Part shown: piece by piece, positions 8,383-16,872 of the stretch
How positions within the stretch are numbered: the stretch's first letter is position 1
How the letters are laid out: each line of letters opens with the position of its first letter
DNA from: Collinsella aerofaciens
GTDB lineage: Bacteria > Actinomycetota > Coriobacteriia > Coriobacteriales > Coriobacteriaceae
NCBI RefSeq assembly: GCF_015552075.1
Contig: NZ_JADNDZ010000097.1
Span: 1 to 64,000 of the forward strand
Length of the DNA: 64,000 bases
Reading direction: 5' to 3'
Program-made: the position numbers and the translations under genes
Notes under the pieces: model-generated
What the model was told of the DNA's origin: nothing
Databases searched by the model: none
What the model saw: only the letters and a program-made list of their open reading frames with translations

Positions 8383-8979
8383 CTAAATCGCGCGGCGGGC
8401 CTCGATGGCGCGGCCAAGCGTAAGCTCGTCGGCATACTCCAAGTCGCCGCCCACGGGAAGGCCGCTTGCCAGACGCGACACCTCGACGCCCAACGGCTTG
8501 ATGGTACGGGCCAGATAGCTCGCCGTGGTCTCGCCCTCAATATTGGGGTTGGTGGCGATGATGACCTCGTGGATGTCCTCGTGGCCCAAGCGTGCCAGCA
8601 GCTCTCGAATGTGCAGCTGCTCGGGGCCAATCTTGTCCATGGGACTGATCACGCCGCCCAATACGTGGTAGAGGCCGTGGTAGCTGCCCGTGCGCTCAAT
8701 CGCCTGGACATCGCGCGGCTCGCCCACCACGCAAATGCGAGTGGTATCGCGCATCGGGTCCTGGCAGATGGAGCACTCGTCGGCCGTGGCGTAGTTAAAG
8801 CAGCGGCTGCAAAAGTGGATCTCCTGCTTGACCTCCAGGATGGCCTCGGCCAGGCGGCGCGCCTCCTCGGCATCGGCCTCGAGCAGGTAATAGGCGATAC
8901 GCTGGGCCGACTTGGGACCAATGCCCGGCAGACGGCCCAGCTCATCGAGCAGTTTTTGCAGACTGTGATTCGCACTCAT
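8383..8979 (-). CDS. recR: Recombination mediator RecR
   Basis: A 198-residue protein of the usual RecR length. It has an N-terminal helix-hairpin-helix ([14 protein letters not shown]), a four-Cys zinc finger (CSRCFNY...CSIC at about 57-72) and a TOPRIM domain including VVGEP and the acidic EGETTA segment. It acts with RecF/RecO in loading RecA at gaps. It lies just downstream of ybaB on the same strand, and the ybaB-recR pairing after dnaX is conserved in many bacteria. No strong ribosome site precedes the ATG. Confidence 0.97.
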   Translation of the reverse strand: MSANHSLQKLLDELGRLPGIGPKSAQRIAYYLLEADAEEARRLAEAILEVKQEIHFCSRCFNYATADECSICQDPMRDTTRICVVGEPRDVQAIERTGSYHGLYHVLGGVISPMDKIGPEQLHIRELLARLGHEDIHEVIIATNPNIEGETTASYLARTIKPLGVEVSRLASGLPVGGDLEYADELTLGRAIEARRAI

Positions 8980-8992
8980 GTATATGCGTGTC

Positions 8993-9313
8993 TTAGAACG
9001 GCATGCCCGGGATGTTGAGGCCGCCGGTGATGGCGCCCATCTGCTTGTTGGCGAGCTCGTTGACGCCGCGGACGGCCTCGTTGACGGCAGCCATGATCAT
9101 GTCCTGCAGCATGTCGACGTCCTCGGGATCGAGCGCATCGGGGTCAATAGTGAGGTTGACGAGCTCCATCTCGCCGTTAACGGTCACCTTGACCATGCCG
9201 CCGCCGGCAGAGGCGTCGACGGTCTGGGACTTGAGGTTCTCCTGCGCGGCGGCAAGCTGCTCCTGCATCTTGCGAGCCTGCTTCATCATCTGCTGCATGT
9301 TCATACCGGCCAT
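8993..9313 (-). CDS. ybaB: YbaB/EbfC nucleoid-associated protein
   Basis: A 106-residue protein with the Met/Gln-rich helical start ([15 protein letters not shown]) and the [14 protein letters not shown] core typical of YbaB/EbfC DNA-binding proteins. The family forms dimers that bind DNA without strict sequence demand. It is followed 13 bases later by recR, the standard arrangement. The ribosome site is AAGGAGC. Confidence 0.95.
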   Translation of the reverse strand: MAGMNMQQMMKQARKMQEQLAAAQENLKSQTVDASAGGGMVKVTVNGEMELVNLTIDPDALDPEDVDMLQDMIMAAVNEAVRGVNELANKQMGAITGGLNIPGMPF

Positions 9314-9653
9314 GATGGCTCCTTTACGTGCGGCCGCGCGACAAGCTGCAAGGGCAGCCGAGACGCGGCGGGACTTTCAAACTCAAAAATCGTACCACGG
9401 CGCGGGGCAAGCAAGCGGGGCGGACGTGTTCCCTCAGTCGATATACATGTCCTGGAGTGCAAGCCGCGCCCAAAGATTATGCAAAGTTGAATAATTCGCA
9501 TCTGCATGATATTGAAAGCTAAATCTTGTAGAGCCGGAATCCGGCATTTTCTGCATCCAGCTAGATAACAAAATGCCGAACCGCTGCTCGAGGCGGCGCT
9601 CATGATGGCAGGGTATAATTTGATTGTCACAGACAGCAATTTGGAGGTGCCCC
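9314..9653. other. Intergenic region between divergent ybaB and a small gene
   Basis: No gene is seen. Structures present are GCCGGAATCCGGC and a hairpin with arms CGGCATTTT (9542-9550) and AAAATGCCG (9570-9578). I looked for an SRP RNA, which often lies near dnaX, and did not find its conserved tip. Confidence 0.45.
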
Positions 9654-10127
9654 ATGAATGCCCCCGACGTGCTCCAAAACATCCGCTCAAAATACCCCGT
9701 TGCATATGTGGTTCTCTATCTCTTTGTCGGCTGGGCATTGCTGGTTGTCATCACCCATGCCATAGCCTTTGGAGCAGAACTGCTGATAGCCAGCTCGGAC
9801 CAGCCCGTCGTCAAATGGGAGACGACCGATGAGTGCACCGACGGAACTCGAACCATTTACTACAACAGCCCGTCCCTCTACCAAGAGTTCAAGGTCAAGA
9901 TAAAGGACTCCAAGATTGTCGATGCCGAACTAGGCGCTTTCTTGACAATCGGAGCAACCGTCAACGCCGAGCAAGTCGAGCACACAGACAGCCATGCGAC
10001 GTATCGTATCGACCTCAGCATCCTAGGCCGACCGTCACGTACCTGTCTGCTCGAATGCGAGATACGCGGCACCGCGTTGCACATGTCCGAAATACAGATG
10101 CGCCCGGGCAAAGAGATCTCTTCTTGA
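9654..10127 (+). CDS. Small membrane-anchored hypothetical protein
   Basis: The ATG at 9654 follows TTGGAGGT at ideal spacing. The 157-residue product has a cytoplasmic N-terminus, one membrane span at about residues 16-42, and an external beta-rich domain of about 110 residues with two Cys near its end (RTCLLECEIRG) that could pair. It resembles small bacterial proteins that put an immunoglobulin-like fold outside the membrane, but I recognise no family. It converges with dnaX. Confidence 0.7.
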   Translation: MNAPDVLQNIRSKYPVAYVVLYLFVGWALLVVITHAIAFGAELLIASSDQPVVKWETTDECTDGTRTIYYNSPSLYQEFKVKIKDSKIVDAELGAFLTIGATVNAEQVEHTDSHATYRIDLSILGRPSRTCLLECEIRGTALHMSEIQMRPGKEISS

Positions 10128-10148
10128 GCAGTATACCCGCCTGCGCAG

Positions 10149-12605
10149 CTACTCCACCGGCTTGAAGATGGTGGCCTGGCCAAAGACGCTGCGGATGAGG
10201 GCCTTGGCCTCGTCCTCGGTCTGCGGGATGCTCGGGGCTGCGCCCTGATGGCCGAAGGGGCTGCCCGCACCGGGGTTGGACTCCCAGGGAGCTGCAGGAG
10301 CGCCCTCCTCTTTGGGGGCAGTTGCAGCGGACTTGGGCGCGGACGCCGCACCCGGCACGTCGAACGGAGGCAGATCGTCCCCGCTCGCATCGACAGCGAA
10401 GCCGCCGACCATAGCGTCGTCGTAGGGCACCTGCTCGGATTCCCACGGCGCGGACTGCGCGACAGGCTGAGCCTTGGGGGCAGCCGAGCGCTCGGGCGCA
10501 CGAGGTGCGGGCTCGGTCGGGAGCTTACCCGTGGCAGGAGCGCCGGCGGGGTTGTCGGAGCGTAGCCAGGGGGCTTTGCCCAGGTCAGACGACTTGGGCG
10601 CGGGCGAGACGGGCTTGGGCGCGGGTGTCGGAGCAGCCGGTTTGGGCGCCGCGGGCTTAGGCGCCGACGGGGTCGATGCCGCTACCGGTGCCGTTTGCTG
10701 CTGCGACGCGCTGGCGCTCGAGGATGCAGGGGGCACCGAGGACACGGGTTGCGGGTCCGCAGATACCGCAGCCCGTGCAGATGGAGAATGCTCCTCATGT
10801 TGAGGAGCCGGCGTGCCACCCCCATCCAGGACATAGTCGACGGTGCGACGACCGAAAACCGCGCAGACCGTCGGCAGGACCACCGACTGCGTATCGGCGC
10901 GACCGAGCATCTTAATGGCAAAAGTCGAACCCGCGGGGAACGAGACCGTGAGCTTGGAGCCGTCGTCGGCCGTGGCGCGGGCGTTGAGCAAAAGCCCTGC
11001 GTAGGAAGCCTGACGCGCCTTGACGCGCTCGACAACCTCGGCCCATTTGCGCTGCAGCTCTCCGGCATCCTCGACCGCGGGCGTCTCGGCAGCACCGGCG
11101 GCGGCAACCTGGGCGGCATTGTTGGACTGGGGCTTAGGTGCCGGAGCGGTGGCAGGCGCGGGGGCCGCAACGGGCTGAGGCGCAGGCGCTGCAGGCTTGG
11201 AGGCTGACACGGACGCAGAACGGGGCGCAGGCTGGGCAGTCGGAACAGCAGCTCCGCGGTCCCAAGGCATGCCACCCTGGCGCGCGGACGTAGCAGCAGG
11301 GGCAGCGGATGCCGCCGGAGCGGCAGCACGGGCGCCCGAAATGAGCGTCGGCTGTTGGGCAGCAGCGGGTACGGATGCTGCAGGCGCGGCGGCCTGAGCA
11401 GCAGCCACGCTCGCCGGCACGGCGCCGTTGGCAACCATGGCCTCCAGACGTGCCACGCGCTCGGCCAATGCCTCAATCGTTAAATCAGCCTCGGGACGCG
11501 CCAGACGCGTGCAGGCAATCTCGAGCACCAGGCGCACGTCGCTCGCGCCCCTCATCTCCAGTGCGGCATCGTCGAGCACCGTCAGCACGCGGGCCAGGCG
11601 GTCGGCAGGATGCTCGCCAAAGGCAGCAGCCTCGGCAGCAAGCGCCTCGGCCTGCTCCGAGCCGCCCTCAAACAGCTCGGCACGGGCACCGGCAACGCAG
11701 GCAACGTACACGTCACGCACATGCGCCACCAGGTCGCGCGTCAGCTCAAGCAGGTCATTGCCCTCCTCGACCTGCACACGAATCAGTCCATAGAGCTCGG
11801 CAACATCGCGATCGGCAATGGCGCGGGAAAACTCGCCCAGGATCTGGTCCGAAACCTCGCCCAAAAGCGAGCGGGCGTCGTCCGCATGCACAGAACCGTT
11901 GCCAAAGACGCTCAGCTGCTCCAGCGTGGACAGCGCGTCGCGCATGCCGCCCTTGGCATGGCGCGCCACGATAGCCAGCGCCTCGTCGTCGTAATCGAAG
12001 CCCTCCTGCTCGCACACGTATGCCAAGCGATACTCGATATCCTCGTTGCCGATGCGATGGAAATCGAAACGCTGGCAGCGCGAGAGGATGGTCTCCAGAA
12101 TCTTTTGCGGGTCGGTGGTGCACAGCACAAAGATCACGTGTGCCGGCGGCTCCTCAAGCGTCTTGAGCAGCGCGTTGAACGCCGCCGTCGTGAGCATGTG
12201 GACCTCGTCGATGATATAGATCTTGTACTTGCCGCGCACCGGGGCAAAGTTGACGGAGTTGATGATCTCCTCGCGCACGTTGTCCACGCCGGTACGGCTT
12301 GCGGCATCGAGCTCGTAGACATCCGGGTGGTTGCCCTCGGCGATGAGCTCGCACTCCTCGCAAGTACCGTCGGGCAAGCAGCCGCTTGCACCCTCGGCGC
12401 GCGCCGCCTCGGCATTGCGACACAGCAGCGCCTTGGCCAGAATGCGCGCCATGGTGGTCTTGCCCGTGCCGCGCGGTCCGCAGAATAGGTACGCGTGGGA
12501 CAGGCGCCCCTCGGTGATGGCGTGCTCGAGCGTCGAGACGATATGCTGCTGGCCCACCACGGAGTCGAAGGTGAGCGGGCGATACTTTCGGTACAACGAT
12601 TCCAT
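10149..12605 (-). CDS. dnaX: DNA polymerase III subunit gamma/tau
   Basis: An 818-residue protein. The start is the ATG at 12605 (MESLYRKYRPLTF, the family hallmark), although the frame is open far upstream. The AAA+ clamp-loader domain has Walker A GPRGTGKTT, a four-Cys zinc module (C...C...CEEC at about 72-96), Walker B IIDEVHML and the SRC arginine finger. The C-terminal half is a long Ala/Pro-rich linker with an alpha-beta core near residue 560-640, as in tau. It loads the sliding clamp and links polymerase cores. I see no clear frameshift signal for a gamma form. The upstream region is shared with the divergent gene at 12721. Confidence 0.96.
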   Translation of the reverse strand: MESLYRKYRPLTFDSVVGQQHIVSTLEHAITEGRLSHAYLFCGPRGTGKTTMARILAKALLCRNAEAARAEGASGCLPDGTCEECELIAEGNHPDVYELDAASRTGVDNVREEIINSVNFAPVRGKYKIYIIDEVHMLTTAAFNALLKTLEEPPAHVIFVLCTTDPQKILETILSRCQRFDFHRIGNEDIEYRLAYVCEQEGFDYDDEALAIVARHAKGGMRDALSTLEQLSVFGNGSVHADDARSLLGEVSDQILGEFSRAIADRDVAELYGLIRVQVEEGNDLLELTRDLVAHVRDVYVACVAGARAELFEGGSEQAEALAAEAAAFGEHPADRLARVLTVLDDAALEMRGASDVRLVLEIACTRLARPEADLTIEALAERVARLEAMVANGAVPASVAAAQAAAPAASVPAAAQQPTLISGARAAAPAASAAPAATSARQGGMPWDRGAAVPTAQPAPRSASVSASKPAAPAPQPVAAPAPATAPAPKPQSNNAAQVAAAGAAETPAVEDAGELQRKWAEVVERVKARQASYAGLLLNARATADDGSKLTVSFPAGSTFAIKMLGRADTQSVVLPTVCAVFGRRTVDYVLDGGGTPAPQHEEHSPSARAAVSADPQPVSSVPPASSSASASQQQTAPVAASTPSAPKPAAPKPAAPTPAPKPVSPAPKSSDLGKAPWLRSDNPAGAPATGKLPTEPAPRAPERSAAPKAQPVAQSAPWESEQVPYDDAMVGGFAVDASGDDLPPFDVPGAASAPKSAATAPKEEGAPAAPWESNPGAGSPFGHQGAAPSIPQTEDEAKALIRSVFGQATIFKPVE

Positions 12606-12720
12606 GGGTGCTCCCCCGGGTATACTGAGTCTTGTTGCCGCGACGGCCATGCGGTCGCACGGCATACTGCATTCATAATAACCCGTACGGCGAGCCCGCC
12701 GCGATAGGAGTCCAAAGAGC

Positions 12721-13437
12721 ATGGCAGACGCAGAGAGCAACCTCGTTCCCTCCGAAGCAGCCGACCAGGTCGAGGTCGCGCTCGAGGAGCAGGCCGCAGC
12801 CGACGACGGCATCCTGTACCTCAACGAGTACCAGTACGAAAACGACCTGGTCACCGACTTTGCGCGCCTGGTCGCCTCGCCCAGGCGCCGTGGCTCGCTG
12901 TATGTCGCCGCCGCGATTGCCGCGCTCATCGGCATCGGCATGCTGGTGGCCGGCGGCAACTGGATCAAGTTTGGCGTCGTGCTGATCGTATTCGGCGCCT
13001 TTTTGGCCTGGTGGAGCAAAAACCTGCACCACACCCTCGCCCGCGACTTTATCGACGCCGTCGAGGCCGACGAGTCCATGGGTGGCCGCTATCGCCGCGT
13101 CGCCGCCAACGAAGACGGCCTGATGGTTTGGGGCAAGAGCGGCAAGTCGCAGTTCTTCCCGTTTGACAAGCTCGACCACGTGCTCGACGGCGAGCGCATC
13201 TTTGTGGCCATGTTCGCCGACCAGGGCGTGACGATCCCCAAGGACACCTTCGTCCGTGGCGATGCCGAACAGTTCGGCCCCTTCCTTAAGGCGCGCATCA
13301 ACAAAAAACTCCGCATCGAGACCAAGAAGAAGAAAATGAAGGCCGAGAAGGCCGCCGCCGAGGCCAAGCAGAGCGACAAGCCCCAGGAGGCCAAGGGCAG
13401 GCAGCGCAAGCAGAAGAAGAACAAGAAGAAGCGCTAG
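12721..13437 (+). CDS. YcxB-like membrane protein
   Basis: A 238-residue protein. An acidic N-terminus of about 40 residues is followed by two membrane spans (about 60-105), then a soluble beta-rich domain of about 100 residues and a very basic Lys-rich tail. The arrangement of two spans followed by a PH-like domain (FPFDKLDHVLDGERIFVAMF) resembles the YcxB-like family, whose function is unknown. The Lys tail could bind nucleic acid or acidic lipid. It is divergent from dnaX. Confidence 0.65.
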   Translation: MADAESNLVPSEAADQVEVALEEQAAADDGILYLNEYQYENDLVTDFARLVASPRRRGSLYVAAAIAALIGIGMLVAGGNWIKFGVVLIVFGAFLAWWSKNLHHTLARDFIDAVEADESMGGRYRRVAANEDGLMVWGKSGKSQFFPFDKLDHVLDGERIFVAMFADQGVTIPKDTFVRGDAEQFGPFLKARINKKLRIETKKKKMKAEKAAAEAKQSDKPQEAKGRQRKQKKNKKKR

Positions 13438-13585
13438 GCCGGACGCAGGGTCCAGATCCCAGACGGAGCTTAAATTGAATGTCGCCCGCCCGAGCGTGCT
13501 ACACTAGCAGCATCTATGCCACCGCGAACGGCTCGGCCCCGCGCCCGCCGCTCGCAAACGAACTTTAAACGCACGAGGGTTGGCC

Positions 13586-15439
13586 ATGCCGCTTTTCTCG
13601 CAACATACCGCCCGGTTCTCGCCGGACGTTCCTTTGGAGGGCACCAGCTCTCGCGAGCTGCTCAAGCGGTACCAGCCGCTCGAGACACTTGCGACCGGCG
13701 GTTTTGGCTCCATCGAGATCTGCCGCGACACGCACCTGCGCCGCCGCGTCGCCATTAAACGCATCCCCCTTATCAACGGTGCCGGCATGCCCGCCAGCGA
13801 CATCATGGATGTCCTGCGCGAGGCGCACACTGCCGCCATGCTTCAACATCCCAACATCGTGCAGGTCATCGACTTTACGCACGACACAGCCTATGCCTAC
13901 CTGGTCATGGAATATGTCGATGGCATGTCGCTGGCCGAGTTTTTGCATCGCGTAGACGGCCACTCCCTTACCTTTGACGAGGCCGCGGCCATTGCCGATG
14001 CCTTGGGCCAGGCGCTCACCTTCGCCCATAGTAATGGCGTACTCCACCTGGACATTAAGCCCGCCAACGTGCTCATCGACCACTCGGGCAATGTAAAGCT
14101 CACCGACTTTGGCATGGCGCGACTGTCGTCTGCCGGTGGCTTTGGCGGCTCACGCGGCGGCACCATCGGCTACATGCCGCCCGAGCAGCTCGATATCGAG
14201 ACCGGCACGGTCGACGAGCGCGCCGATGTCTTTGCCCTCGCCTGTGTGATCTACGAGGGCCTGTGCGGCAGCGCTCCCTTTATGGCGGCCACGCCCGCCG
14301 ACTCGCTCGGCCGCATCGTCGGCGGCGCCACCTATCCCAGCGAGCTGATACCACACTTTCCCCCGGGAGCCGAGGCCGCGCTCATGAGCGCGCTCTCCCC
14401 CATGCCGCAGGACCGCCCCAACAGCATCGAGGCATTTTGCGACCAGCTCCTTGCCGGTCTGGGCAGCGTGCGCGAGGGCCGTCGCAGCCTAGAGCAAATG
14501 GTTGGCGAACTTTCGGATGACGAGCAGGAGCTCGACGGTATCGAGCCGTCGCACTACGAGGACGACGCCATCGAGGTCGACCCCGCACTCGGCTGGGCGG
14601 GCACGCGCTGGAGCCATGCGCGCGACTACACCATGCACGCTATCTCGGCGCTAACGTGTGGCACCTTTAGCTTTTTGCTGATGCAAACGGCCGGAGTCGC
14701 GGCGCTTCCCGGCCTGGTCATTGCGGCTATCGCGATCGGAGCGGCGGCTGGCCTGGCCCCCCAGATTGGCTCGGCCATCTCGGCTGTGGGCTTTTTGGTG
14801 CTCATGGCCAACGCCACCATGCAGGCACAGGGCATCCTGTCGATGTTGCCCGTCGCGGTGATCTTTGCCGCCGCCATGTCCGGTTGGTGGATCGCCTGGG
14901 GTCGCACCGAGGCTGCCGCGAGCGCCGCGCTCACCTGTGCACTCGCGCTTGGCTGTCTGACCGGCAATACCTTCCTGGCAGCTGGGGTCACCGCCGGCGT
15001 CGCGTCATTTTGGCTCGGCCCGGCAAGCGCCGCAGCGGCAACGGGCATGGGCGCGCTTTTTGCCCGTCTGGCCACGGTCGCGCTTTCAGCCGGAGGCGTA
15101 CTGGGGCTCGGTAACGTTGCCGCAGCGCTGGGAGACCCACTCCTTTGGGCTGCCTTTGTGCTGGTCGCGGCAACTGCCGCAGCGTCATCTGCGCTGCTCA
15201 ATGCCCATGCCAAGCGTGCCGATCAGGGCTCAAACCTTGCCGCAATCGCCGCCATCGCTGTCACCGGCATCGGCTGCGCAGCGGCGTCCTGTCTTGCACA
15301 CCATATGGAAATTGCCGGCCTTGCAGCCGCGGTCGTCGCCAAGGCGGCGGTTGCGGGAACCCTATCCTCTATAATCGTTGGGATATGCCTATATTTGCTC
15401 GGATACCAAAGAACCTATACGGAGAGTGATCTTTCGTGA
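13586..15439 (+). CDS. Membrane Ser/Thr kinase with polytopic C-terminus
   Basis: A 617-residue protein. I take the ATG at 13586, 8 bases after AGGG, over a TTG six bases earlier. The kinase domain (about 25-300) has ATGGFGS, VAIKRI, catalytic loop HLDIKPANV and DFG in TDFGMAR. The residue before the catalytic Asp is Leu rather than Arg, making it a non-RD kinase. The C-terminal half has about eight predicted membrane spans. It heads the phospho-signalling operon and overlaps fhaA by 4 bases (GTGA), so it is probably translationally coupled and occupies the place of pknA. Confidence 0.88.
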   Translation: MPLFSQHTARFSPDVPLEGTSSRELLKRYQPLETLATGGFGSIEICRDTHLRRRVAIKRIPLINGAGMPASDIMDVLREAHTAAMLQHPNIVQVIDFTHDTAYAYLVMEYVDGMSLAEFLHRVDGHSLTFDEAAAIADALGQALTFAHSNGVLHLDIKPANVLIDHSGNVKLTDFGMARLSSAGGFGGSRGGTIGYMPPEQLDIETGTVDERADVFALACVIYEGLCGSAPFMAATPADSLGRIVGGATYPSELIPHFPPGAEAALMSALSPMPQDRPNSIEAFCDQLLAGLGSVREGRRSLEQMVGELSDDEQELDGIEPSHYEDDAIEVDPALGWAGTRWSHARDYTMHAISALTCGTFSFLLMQTAGVAALPGLVIAAIAIGAAAGLAPQIGSAISAVGFLVLMANATMQAQGILSMLPVAVIFAAAMSGWWIAWGRTEAAASAALTCALALGCLTGNTFLAAGVTAGVASFWLGPASAAAATGMGALFARLATVALSAGGVLGLGNVAAALGDPLLWAAFVLVAATAAASSALLNAHAKRADQGSNLAAIAAIAVTGIGCAAASCLAHHMEIAGLAAAVVAKAAVAGTLSSIIVGICLYLLGYQRTYTESDLS

Positions 15440-16449
15440 ACTTCCTGAACATCTTCGAGGACCACGTGGCCGGCATCTTCGGTGCCACCCGTGCCCCGTT
15501 CTCCTTTAAGAAGCTTGCCAAGCAGGCCGCTCGCGACATGGAGGATCAGACTCTGGTGATCAACGGCGTCAACACGGCGCCGGCACTCTATACCATCCTT
15601 ATCGCCGCCGACGACGATCCCATGCTCGCCCCGTTCTACCCCGAGCTTTCGCGCGAGGTCCGCGAGTTTGTGAAGGCGCAGGCCGAAAAGCGCCGCTATG
15701 TCTTTGTCGGCGAGCCCCTCGTGCGCTTTATGATCGATCCGCAGCTGCGCGCCGGCAAGTTCTCGGTCTTTGCCGAGAACGTCGATGCCCCCACGCTCGG
15801 CCGCCTGTACGAAGAAGAGCGCGCCTATCAAAACGGCCTGGGCCAGAACAACTCCGCGGCAAGCCGTGCCGCCAGCGCCCCGCGCGCCGGCCAGCAGCAG
15901 TTTGCTGCCCCGCAGCAGCAGCGCCCCGCCGCCATGCCCCAGCAGCAGCCGACGCCTCGCGCCGCCGCTCCCGACCCGCTTGCCGTGGCAGACCCCTTCG
16001 CGCCTAGCGTCCCCGACCCCGCCGCCGCACCCATCCCGGTGCCTCAGACCGTCTCGCGCGACGCGCTTGCCGGCATGGGCGGAGCCGCCGCGACCGGTGC
16101 CGCCGTGGGCCTAGGCGCCGCAGCCGGCATCGCCTCCAACATGGCGAGCACTCGCGCCCCGCAGCGCCCGCTCGCCCAGCTCGTCGACGTCGTGAGCGGC
16201 GAGAGCCATAGCATCACCTCCGCACAGGTGACCATCGGTCGCGAGCGCTCAGTTTCCGACATTGCCCTGCGCGACCCCAACGTGTCGCGCCGCCACGCCC
16301 AGCTCACCTTTACGGGCTCGGATTGGTCGATCGAGGACCTCAATTCCACCAACGGCACGCTCGTCAACAACCGCCGCATTACGCGCTGCCCGCTGCGCAA
16401 CGGCGATCTGCTGACGTTTGGCCTGAGTACCTTTGAATTTAGGGGATAG
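15436..16449 (+). CDS. fhaA: FHA-domain protein FhaA
   Basis: A 337-residue protein with a GTG start overlapping the upstream kinase. The N-terminal ~120 residues (MNFLNIFEDHVAGIFG...) match the DUF3662-type domain of mycobacterial FhaA, followed by a Pro/Ala/Gln-rich linker and a C-terminal FHA domain with SRRHAQ and DLNSTNGT. It binds phosphothreonine partners. In mycobacteria FhaA acts with the MurJ flippase and PknB in peptidoglycan control. Order and content match the actinobacterial cluster. Confidence 0.9.
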   Translation: MNFLNIFEDHVAGIFGATRAPFSFKKLAKQAARDMEDQTLVINGVNTAPALYTILIAADDDPMLAPFYPELSREVREFVKAQAEKRRYVFVGEPLVRFMIDPQLRAGKFSVFAENVDAPTLGRLYEEERAYQNGLGQNNSAASRAASAPRAGQQQFAAPQQQRPAAMPQQQPTPRAAAPDPLAVADPFAPSVPDPAAAPIPVPQTVSRDALAGMGGAAATGAAVGLGAAAGIASNMASTRAPQRPLAQLVDVVSGESHSITSAQVTIGRERSVSDIALRDPNVSRRHAQLTFTGSDWSIEDLNSTNGTLVNNRRITRCPLRNGDLLTFGLSTFEFRG

Positions 16450-16455
16450 TCGCTT

Positions 16456-16872
16456 ATGAACATCGATATCGTCCTTTTTGCAGGCCGCATCGTCCTGGTC
16501 GCCCTGCTCTATATCTTCCTGTTCGCCGTCATGAAGACCGGCGTGGGACTGGTGCGCGGGCAGCGCCGCGACTCGGCTATCTGGACGATTGATGTGGACA
16601 AGGGTCCGCGCGGTATCCGCGGCATCCACGTAGACATGCTCGGCCCCGTCATCGTCGGTCGCTCGCCATCTTCGGACATCTGCATCAACGAACCGTTCGT
16701 CTCGGCCTCGCATGCGCGCTTTTCGCTGCAGGGCCCGGCACTCATCATCGAGGACCTCAACTCGCTTAACGGCACGCTCGTCAACGGCCGCCAGCTCGTG
16801 GAGCCCGCGACGCTGCGCGAGGGCGACGAAGTCCAGATTGGCGACGTGGTCATGAAGGTGAACCGTCGATGA
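16456..16872 (+). CDS. fhaB: Membrane-anchored FHA protein FhaB
   Basis: A 138-residue protein with one N-terminal membrane span (about residues 5-28) and a C-terminal FHA domain containing GRSPSSDI, SASHARF and DLNSLNGT. Length and layout fit FhaB/FipA. It starts 6 bases after fhaA and overlaps the phosphatase start by 4 bases. It probably recruits phosphorylated division or wall proteins to the membrane. Confidence 0.9.
   Translation: MNIDIVLFAGRIVLVALLYIFLFAVMKTGVGLVRGQRRDSAIWTIDVDKGPRGIRGIHVDMLGPVIVGRSPSSDICINEPFVSASHARFSLQGPALIIEDLNSLNGTLVNGRQLVEPATLREGDEVQIGDVVMKVNRR

Noticed and set aside
9314-9653. Signal recognition particle RNA near dnaX
   Set aside because: The conserved GGAAG/AGCAG tip was not found, so I did not call it.
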